Below, piece by piece: positions 8,437 to 16,027 of a stretch of DNA of 64,000 nucleotides. Under the pieces are notes generated by a model. That model did no database searches. It saw only the letters and a program-made list of their open reading frames with translations, and was not told where the DNA came from. Location of the stretch: positions 7,192,001-7,256,000 of the forward strand of contig NZ_CP108549.1 of NCBI RefSeq assembly GCF_036010325.1, given 5' to 3'. How positions within the stretch are numbered: the stretch's first letter is position 1; each line of letters begins with the position of its first letter. Made by a program: the position numbers and the translations under genes. The DNA comes from Streptomyces sp. NBC_01210. Lineage in GTDB: Bacteria; Actinomycetota; Actinomycetes; Streptomycetales; Streptomycetaceae.

Positions 8437-9116
8437 CCGCACTGTTCGGCTATCAGACCGCCCTGCTGCTGCGTTCACAGCGCTGGCTGCCGCCCGTCCT
8501 GCTGTACGGGATCTTTCTTGTCGTCGGTGTGCAGTCGGGGCAGCCCGTGCTGGACTCGTTCGGCTACGCCGCCGGCGCGCTGCTGCCGGTCACCGCCTGG
8601 CTGGTCCGGGTCTGCGCAACCCAGGAGCCCCCGGCCGCTCGCAGCATCGCGGCCGCCGCGACGAGCCCGCCGCGCGTGCATCTGGCGTCCCTGCTCGCCG
8701 CCGTGGCGTGCGCGGGGGCACTGGGCGCTGTGGGAACGACCGTGATCGCCTTGATCAGCAAGGCGACGAGCGCCGACAACCGGGTGGCGATCCCACTGCT
8801 TCCCGCCACGGCCGCGGGGCTGCTCGCCGTGGCGGTCTGTGTGCTGACGGGGGCGGCGGTCGGCGCGCTGTGCACGCGGCCGCTGCTGCACGCGCGGGGT
8901 TGGTCGCTCACGGCCACCGCGCTCGTCGCGCTGCTGGCGCTGGTGACCAGCGGTTCGCCCGCCAAGTACGCCCTGACCGGGCTGGTGACCGGCTCGCGGA
9001 CGGGGACGGTGCAGCTGTCCGTACTGCCGCTGATCTCCGCGCTGCTGGTCGCGGTCGTGGCGGGCGCGCTGGCCTGTGCGCTGAGCTCGCTCCGCGGTGC
9101 GGACGGCGAGAGTTAA
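8433..9116 (+). CDS. ABC transporter permease
   Basis: 227 residues, strongly hydrophobic, with about six membrane segments (approximately 18-32, 42-58, 85-108, 120-142, 152-170 and 198-218). It starts at an ATG that overlaps the ATPase stop (ATGA), so the two are translationally coupled and form the membrane half of a small exporter-type ABC system. No periplasmic binding protein is present nearby, which favours export or a flippase-like function over uptake. The substrate cannot be told from sequence. Confidence 0.8.
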   Translation: MTALFGYQTALLLRSQRWLPPVLLYGIFLVVGVQSGQPVLDSFGYAAGALLPVTAWLVRVCATQEPPAARSIAAAATSPPRVHLASLLAAVACAGALGAVGTTVIALISKATSADNRVAIPLLPATAAGLLAVAVCVLTGAAVGALCTRPLLHARGWSLTATALVALLALVTSGSPAKYALTGLVTGSRTGTVQLSVLPLISALLVAVVAGALACALSSLRGADGES

Positions 9117-9126
9117 CCTCGTACGC

Positions 9127-9327
9127 ATGGACGAGCCGCACCAGCAGGACAAGCCGCAGGAGCCGTACTGCGAGACACCTGCCGCCCCCCTGGCGGCCGG
9201 CGGGCCGCCGTTCGCCGAATGCGTGCTGTGCCGGAAGCCGACCGAATACCCGGAGTCGGTGAAGGGCGCGACGCTCTGCCCCGTCTGCGAGTGGCAGGAG
9301 GCCCAGCGGACGGCCTGCTCGGGCTGA
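9127..9327 (+). CDS. Small zinc-ribbon protein
   Basis: 66 residues. Two CxxC knuckles, ECVLC (C32, C35) and CPVC (C51, C54), are separated by 15 residues, the spacing of a zinc ribbon. The N-terminus is acidic and Gln/Pro-rich and probably disordered. The ATG lies ten bases after the permease stop, so it may be the last gene of the AIM24-ABC operon. No catalytic motif is seen; nucleic-acid or protein binding is possible. Confidence 0.7.
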   Translation: MDEPHQQDKPQEPYCETPAAPLAAGGPPFAECVLCRKPTEYPESVKGATLCPVCEWQEAQRTACSG

Positions 9328-9402
9328 GATCAGGCCCCTGCGGCGATGATCAGGCCCGTGCGGTGATGATCAGCCCGTGCGGTGATGATCAGCCCGTGCG
9401 GC
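9328..9402. repeat. Imperfect tandem repeat, about four 19-20 base units
   Basis: Four head-to-tail units of the form GATGATCAGCCCGTGCGGY fill the gap between the convergent zinc-ribbon and deacetylase genes: 9328-9344 (partial, diverged), 9345-9364, 9365-9383 and 9384-9402. The last two differ at only one base. The array begins at the stop codon of the zinc-ribbon gene. Confidence 0.8.
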
Positions 9403-9450
9403 GATCGCGGACGGACAGGCTGCCGGACGGCCCCGGTCAACCATGCGCGT

Positions 9451-10371
9451 TCACGCACCCCGCATCAGGTCGGAGACCTTCACAAAGCGGTAGCCGCGCC
9501 TGCGCAGCTCCGGGACGATCTTGCGGACCGCCTGCTCCGTGACCGGCGCGGCGCTGCGCGTGCAGTGCATCACCACCAGCGACCCCGGCTGCACGCCCTT
9601 GAGTACCTGCTCGGCGACGGCGTCCCCGTCCGTCGCGAAGGCGTCGCCGCTCACGACGTCCCACTGGACTGCGGTCACCTTCGCCGGAGCCAGGGCTCGC
9701 AGGGCCGCGTCGTTGTAGCAGCCGCCGGGGAAGCGGAAGTACGGCACCACATTCCGGGCCCCGGCCTTCTTGAACGCGGCGAAGGCCCGGTCCACCTCGG
9801 CCGCCATGGCGTTCTTCGCGACCAGCGGCAGGCCGTAGCAGGGCGACTTGAAGGCGTAGTGGCTGTAGGAGTGGTTGGCGATTTCGAACAGCGGGTCGTT
9901 GCCGATCTCCTTCGCCTGATACGGGTACTCCTCGGCCCAGCGGCCGGTCATGAAGACCGTCGAAGGGACGTTGAGCCTCCGGAGCGAGGCGATCAGGGCG
10001 GGGTTGTCGAAACGCTCGCCACGCTCGGCCCGGGGCCCCTGGTCGGCGGTCATGTCGGCGTCGAAGGTGAGTGCGACGGTTTTCTCGGCCTTCGCGGCCG
10101 ACTTGGGTGCGCGCTCGAAAACGGGCGTCAGGCCGCCGGGCCCGGGCGCGAGGGTCGGAGCCTTCCGCACCTTGTCCGTGAGCGGCTCCCCGGGCTCCCC
10201 GGGCTTCCCGGGCTTCCCGGGCTCTGCGGGCTCTGCGGGCTTTGCGGAAGCGGCCGCGTCCGTTCTGCGGGGTGAGGGATGGGCGGAACCGCCACCGTTG
10301 CCGCTGGAGCAGCCGACGAGCACGGCGCCCATCACGGCAGTGGTCAGCATTCTTCGTACAAAAGTGATCAC
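9451..10371 (-). CDS. Polysaccharide deacetylase (NodB homology) lipoprotein
   Basis: 306 residues from GTG. A lipoprotein signal with lipobox VLVGC near residue 20 anchors it outside the membrane. A Pro/Gly/Glu/Lys spacer with repeated PGKPGEP units spans about 45-65. The carbohydrate esterase 4 domain has ALTFDAD (motif 1 Asp pair), HSYSH (metal His pair) and FRFPGG (motif 3). Such enzymes remove N- or O-acetyl groups from peptidoglycan or other glycans. Motif 1 reads FDADM rather than the usual FDDGP, so the family is a variant one. An internal ATG at residue 8 is an alternative start. Confidence 0.85.
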   Translation of the reverse strand: MITFVRRMLTTAVMGAVLVGCSSGNGGGSAHPSPRRTDAAASAKPAEPAEPGKPGKPGEPGEPLTDKVRKAPTLAPGPGGLTPVFERAPKSAAKAEKTVALTFDADMTADQGPRAERGERFDNPALIASLRRLNVPSTVFMTGRWAEEYPYQAKEIGNDPLFEIANHSYSHYAFKSPCYGLPLVAKNAMAAEVDRAFAAFKKAGARNVVPYFRFPGGCYNDAALRALAPAKVTAVQWDVVSGDAFATDGDAVAEQVLKGVQPGSLVVMHCTRSAAPVTEQAVRKIVPELRRRGYRFVKVSDLMRGA

Positions 10372-10452
10372 CGACGGAAACTATCTGATCAGTCGGACTG
10401 TAGGAGTGCACGGCGCACGCGCGCCGGGGTTACGTTCCGTCAGAAGGCGGGC

Positions 10453-10965
10453 TCAGCTACCCGTCCAGCCCAGCGGGTGGAGTTCGACCGGCCGCGAAGG
10501 GGCATCAGGTTCCCCGCCCGCCTCGCTGAACGCGGTGAGTGCCGCGATCAGCGCCGCGCGCTGCTCGGGGGCCAGGCGCTCGACGATCGACGCGATCTCC
10601 CGGCGGCGCCTGGCCATCACGACCTCGACGATGCGCACGCCCTCCTGCGTCAGCTGAAGCACCGTCTCGCGCCGGTTGTCCTGATTGGTCTGCCGGTCCA
10701 CCAGGCCGATGGCGATGAGCCGGTCCACCATGCGCATCGCGGTCGACGGGCTGACCGCGAGTCGCTCCGCGAGCAGTACGAGCTTCGCGGCGCCATGGGT
10801 GGACAGCACGACCAGCAGCCGGAACTGTGGGAGCGTCACCCGGTCCTCGACCGAGGCCAGGGATCGCGCGGACACGGCGACCAGCAGTCGGGACGCGGTC
10901 AGCACGGCTCGGGTCACCGCCTCCACATCGTCCATCCCGCCGGAGGCAGCTGTCTGTTCGGCCAT
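10453..10965 (-). CDS. MarR family transcriptional regulator
   Basis: 170 residues. A winged helix-turn-helix lies in the centre: LPQFRLLVVLS, then LAERLAVSPSTAMRMVDRLIAIGLVDRQ (recognition helix), then the wing NQDNRRETVLQLT. The start was placed at the ATG with a GGAAAGAGG site, 33 codons inside the longest frame. It is divergent from a cupin/zinc-ribbon gene across a 350-base spacer that carries a TTGCACnGTGCAA palindrome, the size and style of a MarR operator. It probably represses itself, the cupin gene, or both; the ligand is unknown. Confidence 0.88.
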   Translation of the reverse strand: MAEQTAASGGMDDVEAVTRAVLTASRLLVAVSARSLASVEDRVTLPQFRLLVVLSTHGAAKLVLLAERLAVSPSTAMRMVDRLIAIGLVDRQTNQDNRRETVLQLTQEGVRIVEVVMARRRREIASIVERLAPEQRAALIAALTAFSEAGGEPDAPSRPVELHPLGWTGS

Positions 10966-11142
10966 GGCCTCTTTCCATCCTGCTCCGCCCCGCTGGTGGG
11001 AGCGCTGTTGAACATCGCGGTCGCGCCCTGCGTACTTCCCCCTGCGTGCCGTGCCGACCGTCACAACCGGCTCCCGAACGCCAGGATCCTCGGCGTCGAG
11101 CCGGCAGCCACGACAGGAGATTCACAAGGTGCGCTGTTTCTA

Positions 11143-11155
11143 TTGCACTGTGCAA
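11143..11155. promoter_or_regulatory. Perfect inverted repeat TTGCAC-T-GTGCAA, candidate MarR operator
   Basis: The 350-base gap between the divergent MarR gene and the cupin gene (10966-11315) contains no supportable gene. It holds this 6+1+6 palindrome, 178 bases from the MarR start and 160 bases from the cupin start. The symmetry and AT-rich context fit a MarR-dimer binding site; regulation is inferred. Confidence 0.55.
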
Positions 11156-11315
11156 TGATGCCCGAGCGGAGGGCCTGTTGGATGCCGGGCCTCTGCTCGG
11201 GGGCGGCACTGGCACCGTGACGCAGTTCAACACCGCATGCCTGCCTGTCGCCGGGTCCTCCGTTGCGAAGGCGTGGGTGCCGCTCTCCGAGGACCTTGTG
11301 CTCAGGAGGAACGAC

Positions 11316-11801
11316 ATGGCTGTGCCCCCCGCCGGCGTGCTCGCCGACATCGCCGACCTGCTTCATGACCTGCCCGCCGACCGGGGCGGTGCTCTGTGGC
11401 GCCTGTCCGAGGAAGGGCGGCAGCTGGACGCCAACATCATCCGCATGCTGCCCGCCGCCCGGGTCGCCGGCCATGTCGAACCGGATCTCGACGTGTTGCT
11501 GTGTGTGCTGAGCGGCAGCGGCCGACTGGAGACGGACACCGGTGGGCGGCAGGAGCTGGCGGCCGGGTGCGTCGCCTGGCTGCCGCGTGGCGTCCGTCGT
11601 GCGCTCTTCGCCGACGAGGACGGACTGGTCTATGTGACGGTGCACTGCCGCCGTCCGGGACTCGCCATCCGCAGCGCCGCCGTGGCGCAAGGCGGCGAAG
11701 CGGCATGTCTGCTCAACCGGATCTGTCCCGGCTGCGATCTTCCGGCCGGGGAGATCGGCGCACGTTACTGCAGCCGGTGCGGCAGCCGACTGCCGTCATG
11801 A
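11316..11801 (+). CDS. Cupin-domain protein with C-terminal zinc ribbon
   Basis: 161 residues. Residues about 40-110 form a single cupin: MLPAARVAGHVEPDLDVLLCVLSGSGRLE, then LAAGCVAWLPRGVRRALFA. The first motif keeps one His (H53) but lacks the usual HxH pair, so metal binding there is doubtful. The C-terminus carries CPGC (C137, C140) and CSRC (C152, C155), a zinc ribbon. The ATG follows AGGAGGA. It is divergent from a MarR regulator and likely its target. A small-molecule sensing or binding role is plausible; no reaction is claimed. Confidence 0.75.
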   Translation: MAVPPAGVLADIADLLHDLPADRGGALWRLSEEGRQLDANIIRMLPAARVAGHVEPDLDVLLCVLSGSGRLETDTGGRQELAAGCVAWLPRGVRRALFADEDGLVYVTVHCRRPGLAIRSAAVAQGGEAACLLNRICPGCDLPAGEIGARYCSRCGSRLPS

Positions 11802-11821
11802 AGGCCCCGGGGAGACCTGAT

Positions 11822-11834
11822 TGACGGTTCGTCA
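11822..11834. promoter_or_regulatory. Inverted repeat TGACG-GTT-CGTCA upstream of protease
   Basis: A 5+3+5 palindrome lies 120 bases before the protease start and overlaps a TTGACG that resembles a -35 hexamer. No convincing -10 was found at the right distance. It may be an operator or part of the promoter of the secreted protease. Confidence 0.4.
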
Positions 11835-11954
11835 GGAAACTTCTTTTGCAACGGCGATGAGTACAACTCCCGCCCCATCCGTATCAAGGGTCGGACGCGT
11901 CCCCCGGTTTCCGTCGGCAACCGGACTCCGCACCCCCCTACAGGAGGCGACGAG

Positions 11955-13400
11955 TTGAGTCACAGGCGAATACCCAAGCGCAAAGCCGTTCTTGCGGGAG
12001 CCGGAGCGGCGGGCATCGCCGCAGCGGCCATCCTGCTGCCCCACGCCAACGCCTCGCAGTCCGGTTCCGGTTCTGCGGCACAGTCGAACCCGAAGACGAT
12101 GAGCGCCGCATCGGCGGCAGATCTCGTCTCAAGGCTGGCCCCGAAGCTCGGCGAGGCCTTCGGCGGGGCCTACTACGACGCCGCCAAGCAACAGATCATC
12201 ATCAATGTCGTCGGCGACGACAGCAAGGTCGTCAACCAGGTCAACAAGGCCGGCGCGGTGGCGAGGAGTGTCGAGAACAGCGCGGGCGAACTGAAGTCCG
12301 CCGCGAGCACACTGGCCGAGAAGGCCACCATTCCGGGAACGGCTTGGTCCGTAGACCCGAAGACCAACCAGATCCTTGTCACGGCGGACCGCACGGTCGC
12401 CGGTGAGAAGTGGAACAGGCTCGAGTCGACTGTGAAGTCTCTGGGCAGCGGCATGGCCCGGATCCAGAAGTCGGCAGGAGAGTTCAAGCCCTTCGTCTCG
12501 GGCGGCGACGCCATCTTCGGCGGCGGCGCGCGCTGTTCGCTCGGCTTCAATGTGACCACCCAGGGCGGTCAGCCCGGCTTCCTCACCGCGGGGCACTGCG
12601 GTGTCGCCGCCAAGCAGTGGTCCGCGGAACAGAACGGCGCGCCCATCGGCACCGTCCAGGCGGCCACGTTCCCGGGCGACGGCGACTTCTCCCTCGTCAC
12701 GTACGACGACCCGGCGACCCAGGCCCCGAGCGAGGTCAACGTCGGTGGCGGGCGGACCGTGCAGATCAAGCAGGCCGCCGACGCGGCTGTCGGCCAGCAG
12801 GTGCTCCGTATGGGCAGCACCACCGGCCTGAAGGACGGCCAGGTCACCGGTCTGAACGCCACGGTGAACTACCCGGAGGGCACCGTCACGGGTCTCATCC
12901 AGACCAATGTCTGTGCGGAACCGGGCGACAGCGGAGGATCGCTCTTCACCCAGGACGGAAACGCGATCGGCCTCACCTCGGGCGGCAGCGGAGACTGCAC
13001 CTCGGGCGGCGAGACGTTCTTCCAGCCTGTGACCACGGCGCTGGCCGCGGTGGGCGCCCAGATCGGCGCGGGCGGTAATGCGGGCGCGGGCAACGCGGGC
13101 GCGGGCAACGCGGGCGCGGGCAACGCGGGCGCGGGTAACGCGGGCGCGGGTAACGCGGGCGCGGGTAATGCGGGCGCTGGCAACGGTTACGCGGGCGCCG
13201 GAAACGGTTACGCGGGCAACGCGGGCGCCGGCAACGTGGGTGGCGCCGACGCCGGTGCCGCGGTCAACGGCGGCGCGGCAGGCAACGGCGGCGCCGCGGT
13301 CAACGGCGGGGCGGCAGGCAACGGCGGCGCCGCGGTCAACGGCGGGGCGGCAGGCAACGGCGGCGCCGCGGTCAACGGCGGGGCGCACAACGCCGGCTGA
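11955..13400 (+). CDS. Streptogrisin-type S1 serine protease with long Gly/Ala/Asn repeat tail
   Basis: 481 residues from a TTG preceded by AGGAGG. The order is a basic signal peptide (about 1-33), a pro-domain (about 50-184) of the alpha-lytic/streptogrisin type, a chymotrypsin-like domain (about 185-371) and a low-complexity tail (371-481). Catalytic residues are visible: H214 in TAGHC, D244 in GDFS and S326 in GDSGG. Cys pairs C194-C215 and C320-C348 fit the family disulfides. The tail is made of NAGAG units followed by 12-residue AAVNGGAAGNGG units, in place of the chitin-binding domain often found in this family. It is expected to be secreted and self-activating. Confidence 0.92.
   Translation: MSHRRIPKRKAVLAGAGAAGIAAAAILLPHANASQSGSGSAAQSNPKTMSAASAADLVSRLAPKLGEAFGGAYYDAAKQQIIINVVGDDSKVVNQVNKAGAVARSVENSAGELKSAASTLAEKATIPGTAWSVDPKTNQILVTADRTVAGEKWNRLESTVKSLGSGMARIQKSAGEFKPFVSGGDAIFGGGARCSLGFNVTTQGGQPGFLTAGHCGVAAKQWSAEQNGAPIGTVQAATFPGDGDFSLVTYDDPATQAPSEVNVGGGRTVQIKQAADAAVGQQVLRMGSTTGLKDGQVTGLNATVNYPEGTVTGLIQTNVCAEPGDSGGSLFTQDGNAIGLTSGGSGDCTSGGETFFQPVTTALAAVGAQIGAGGNAGAGNAGAGNAGAGNAGAGNAGAGNAGAGNAGAGNGYAGAGNGYAGNAGAGNVGGADAGAAVNGGAAGNGGAAVNGGAAGNGGAAVNGGAAGNGGAAVNGGAHNAG
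13077..13388 (+). repeat. In-frame tandem repeats coding the protease tail (15-base and 36-base units)
   Basis: The 5' part repeats a 15-base AACGCGGGCGCGGGY unit about seven times (NAGAG). The 3' part, from about 13257, repeats a 36-base unit three to four times with very few differences (AAVNGGAAGNGG). Near-identical units suggest recent slippage or selection on amino-acid composition. Confidence 0.85.
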
Positions 13401-13425
13401 CACCAACACCCGCAGGACAGCACGC

Positions 13426-13455
13426 GGCCCCGGGCGTCGACCGATGCCCGGGGCC
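13426..13455. terminator. Bidirectional hairpin terminator between protease and ohrR
   Basis: GGCCCCGGGC and GCCCGGGGCC form a perfect ten-base stem with a ten-base loop in the 60-base gap between the two convergent genes. Confidence 0.7.
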
Positions 13456-13460
13456 GGGCG

Positions 13461-13973
13461 TCATTCGGCCTCTTCGTCGGCAGCCGCGCAGTCGGCGGCC
13501 GTGCCGTCGAGTTCGGCCGTGTCCAGCGTGGCGGTCAGCGCGTCGAGGCCCGCGCGCAGCTCGCGGATCCGGTCCAGAGACATGCCCGTCGCGGCCGCGA
13601 TCCTGCGCGGCACGTCCAGTGCCTCCTCGCGCAGCGCGGCGCCCGCGGCGGTGGGGCGGGCGGTGACGGAGCGCTCGTCCTCGATGCTGCGCCTGCGCTC
13701 CACGTAACCCGCCGACTCCAGCCGCTTGAGCAGGGGTGACAGGGTGCCCGAGTCCAGGCGCAGATGCTCGCCGATCCGCTTCACCGGCAGCTCGCCGTGC
13801 TCCCAGAGCACCAGCATCACCAGATACTGCGGGTAGGTGAGGCCGAGGTCCTTGAGCGCGATCCGGTAGACGCCGTTGAAGGCCCGGGACGCGGCGTGCA
13901 GCGAGAAGCAGATCTGGTGGTCGAGGCGGAGGAAGTCCTCGTCCGGCACGGTTGTCAGTGTCGTCTTCTCCAT
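13461..13973 (-). CDS. ohrR: OhrR, MarR-family organic-hydroperoxide sensor
   Basis: 170 residues. The N-terminal [14 protein letters not shown] places the peroxide-sensing Cys at residue 22, as in characterised OhrR repressors. The winged helix follows: [40 protein letters not shown], with the wing at [10 protein letters not shown] second Cys lies close to the C-terminus, where it could serve as the disulfide partner of a two-Cys type. It is divergent from ohr, and the intervening DNA carries a perfect palindrome. In the family, oxidation of the Cys releases the repressor and induces ohr; the arrangement here fits that model. Confidence 0.93.
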   Translation of the reverse strand: MEKTTLTTVPDEDFLRLDHQICFSLHAASRAFNGVYRIALKDLGLTYPQYLVMLVLWEHGELPVKRIGEHLRLDSGTLSPLLKRLESAGYVERRRSIEDERSVTARPTAAGAALREEALDVPRRIAAATGMSLDRIRELRAGLDALTATLDTAELDGTAADCAAADEEAE

Positions 13974-13997
13974 GGAGCCAGGGTATACCTCACATCA

Positions 13998-14017
13998 TTC
14001 AGTTGTGCACAACTGAA
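13998..14017. promoter_or_regulatory. OhrR operator: perfect 20-base palindrome
   Basis: TTCAGTTGTGCACAACTGAA lies in the 98-base gap between ohrR and ohr, 25 bases from the ohrR start and 55 bases before the ohr start, so one bound dimer could control both promoters. It is AT-rich relative to its surroundings. Confidence 0.75.
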
Positions 14018-14071
14018 TTGTGTGTCACTATCGTGTCAACGGTTCTCCACGGACGAAAAGGGATGCAACTC

Positions 14072-14485
<414 letters not shown>

Positions 14486-14491
14486 AGCCGG

Positions 14492-15442
14492 TCAGGCTGC
14501 CTCGAGCAGCCGCTTGCGGCACTCCTCCACATCGAAGCCGGCTGTGGGGTACTGCGGATCCAGTGCCTCGAGGTGCTCGAGCAGCAGCTTGCTGATCGCC
14601 CAGTTGCGGTACCACTTGCGGTCGGACGGTACGAGGTACCAAGGCGCCGCCTCCGTCGAGCAGCGCTTCAGGGCGATCCCGTACGCCTTCTGGTATTGCG
14701 GCCACAGTGCGCGGTCCTCGATGTCGCTGGGGCTGAACTTCCAGTGCTTCGCCGGATTGTCGAGGCGCGCCAGAAGGCGGCGGCGCTGCTCCTCGTAGCT
14801 GATGTGGAGGAACACCTTCACGACCGTGGTCCCCTTCTCGACGAGTTCCTCCTCGAAGTCGTTGATCTGGCGGTAGCGGCTGCCGAGATGGCGGCGCGGG
14901 ACCAGTTCGTGGACGCGGGCGATCAGTACGTCCTCGTAGTGCGAGCGGTCGAAGACCCCGATCTCGCCGGGCACCGGCAGGGCCCTGACGATGCGCCAGA
15001 GAAACGGGTGGTTCCGCTCCTCGGGCGTCGGGGTCTTGAACGCCTTGATCCGGCAGCCGGCCGGGTTGAAGAGGCCGACCACATGCTTGAGCGTGCCGCC
15101 CTTGCCGCTGGTGTCCATGCCCTGGAGCACGAGGAGGAGCCGGCGGCGGTCGCCCGTCGTGCTCGCCGCGTAGAGACGCTCCTGGAGGGCGGCGAGCCGT
15201 TCACCCATCCGGGCTGTCGCCGCCAGTCCGGCGGCCTTGTCCGCAGGGCCGGCCGGGGTGGCTCCGGGGTCGTACGAGGAGAGGTCGACGGGTTCGCCCC
15301 CAGGGATGCGCAGCAGCTCACGGAGTTGAGCCGGCCGCTTCTGCCTCTTCCCCCCGTCCTTCGCCGTGCGCTCCTTCGCGTCCTTCCCTGCCTGCTTCTT
15401 CGCGGCCTTCTTCTCGTCCTTCTTGCCGTCCTTCTTGGCCAC
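14492..15442 (-). CDS. ppk2: Polyphosphate kinase 2 (PPK2) family protein
   Basis: 316 residues from GTG with a GGAAGGGG site. A Lys-rich N-terminus (about 1-35) leads to the PPK2 core: Walker A-like LQGMDTSGKGG (107-116), FDRSHYEDV (Walker B region, D165), RRLLARLDNPAKHWKFSPSDIEDR, and APWYLVPSDRKWYRNW near the end. PPK2 enzymes transfer phosphate between polyphosphate and nucleotides; the length and single domain suit the class that phosphorylates ADP or AMP/NMP from polyphosphate. The longest reading frame extends upstream into a permease remnant, which is not part of this gene. Confidence 0.9.
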   Translation of the reverse strand: MAKKDGKKDEKKAAKKQAGKDAKERTAKDGGKRQKRPAQLRELLRIPGGEPVDLSSYDPGATPAGPADKAAGLAATARMGERLAALQERLYAASTTGDRRRLLLVLQGMDTSGKGGTLKHVVGLFNPAGCRIKAFKTPTPEERNHPFLWRIVRALPVPGEIGVFDRSHYEDVLIARVHELVPRRHLGSRYRQINDFEEELVEKGTTVVKVFLHISYEEQRRRLLARLDNPAKHWKFSPSDIEDRALWPQYQKAYGIALKRCSTEAAPWYLVPSDRKWYRNWAISKLLLEHLEALDPQYPTAGFDVEECRKRLLEAA

Positions 15443-15499
15443 CGCGTGCCCCTTCCGGCTCCGGTCCGTTCCCTCGATCGTGCGACGGAACCCCGGCTC

Positions 15500-15913
15500 C
15501 CGCGAGCGTGGTGTGGTGGAAGAGCAGGTGCAGCGCGAATGCCGTGACAGCCGCGCTCGTGTACCGCTGCCGGTGATGATCTGCGCCCAGGACGGGAATC
15601 CGTCGTAGATCCCGTCGGCCGTCTCCGGCAGCAGACCCACACCCAGCGACACCGAAGCGATGGTCAGGTTGTGGCTCTGCCCCAGGTCGACCCGGCGCAG
15701 CGTATTGATGCCGACCAGCGTGACCGTGGCGAAGAGCACGAGGCCCGCCGCGCCGACGACCGGTCCCGGCGGTGCCGCCACCACCTCGCCCAGCTTGGGG
15801 ACCAGGCCGAGCACGACCAGAATGCCGCCCGCCACCGCCGTGACGTTGGCCGGCCCGGCGAGCGGCGGCCGTCGGTCGACGGGGTGGCGGAAGTCGGCAT
15901 CCGGAGCATCCAT
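15500..15913 (-). pseudogene. Truncated, frameshifted NCS2-family (uracil/xanthine) permease remnant
   Basis: From an ATG at 15913 with a GAAAGG site, about 115 residues match only the C-terminal third of an NCS2 purine/pyrimidine permease: GGILVVLGLVPKLGEVVA, VVGAAGLVLFATVTLVGINTL and FPSWAQIITGSG. The match then continues in a different frame as TSAAVTAFALHLLFHH, where intact permeases read on without a break. The first eight or so helices are absent and a small indel breaks the end. The downstream frame runs by chance into the PPK2 gene. The start codon and site may simply be new. Confidence 0.7.
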
Positions 15914-16027
15914 GGCAGGCCTTTCGCGAGACTGACCAGCATTGATGCAGGCGATCTTTGAGACCGTGGGCGGCTGCGTTACGCACGTGTTGCGCCGCAC
16001 CCGCCCCCGTCCGGGTGGCTCAGAGGA

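Noticed and set aside
14492..16000. Single 502-residue permease-PPK2 fusion protein
   Set aside because: The permease part is truncated and frameshifted and PPK2 has its own GTG and ribosome site at 15442.
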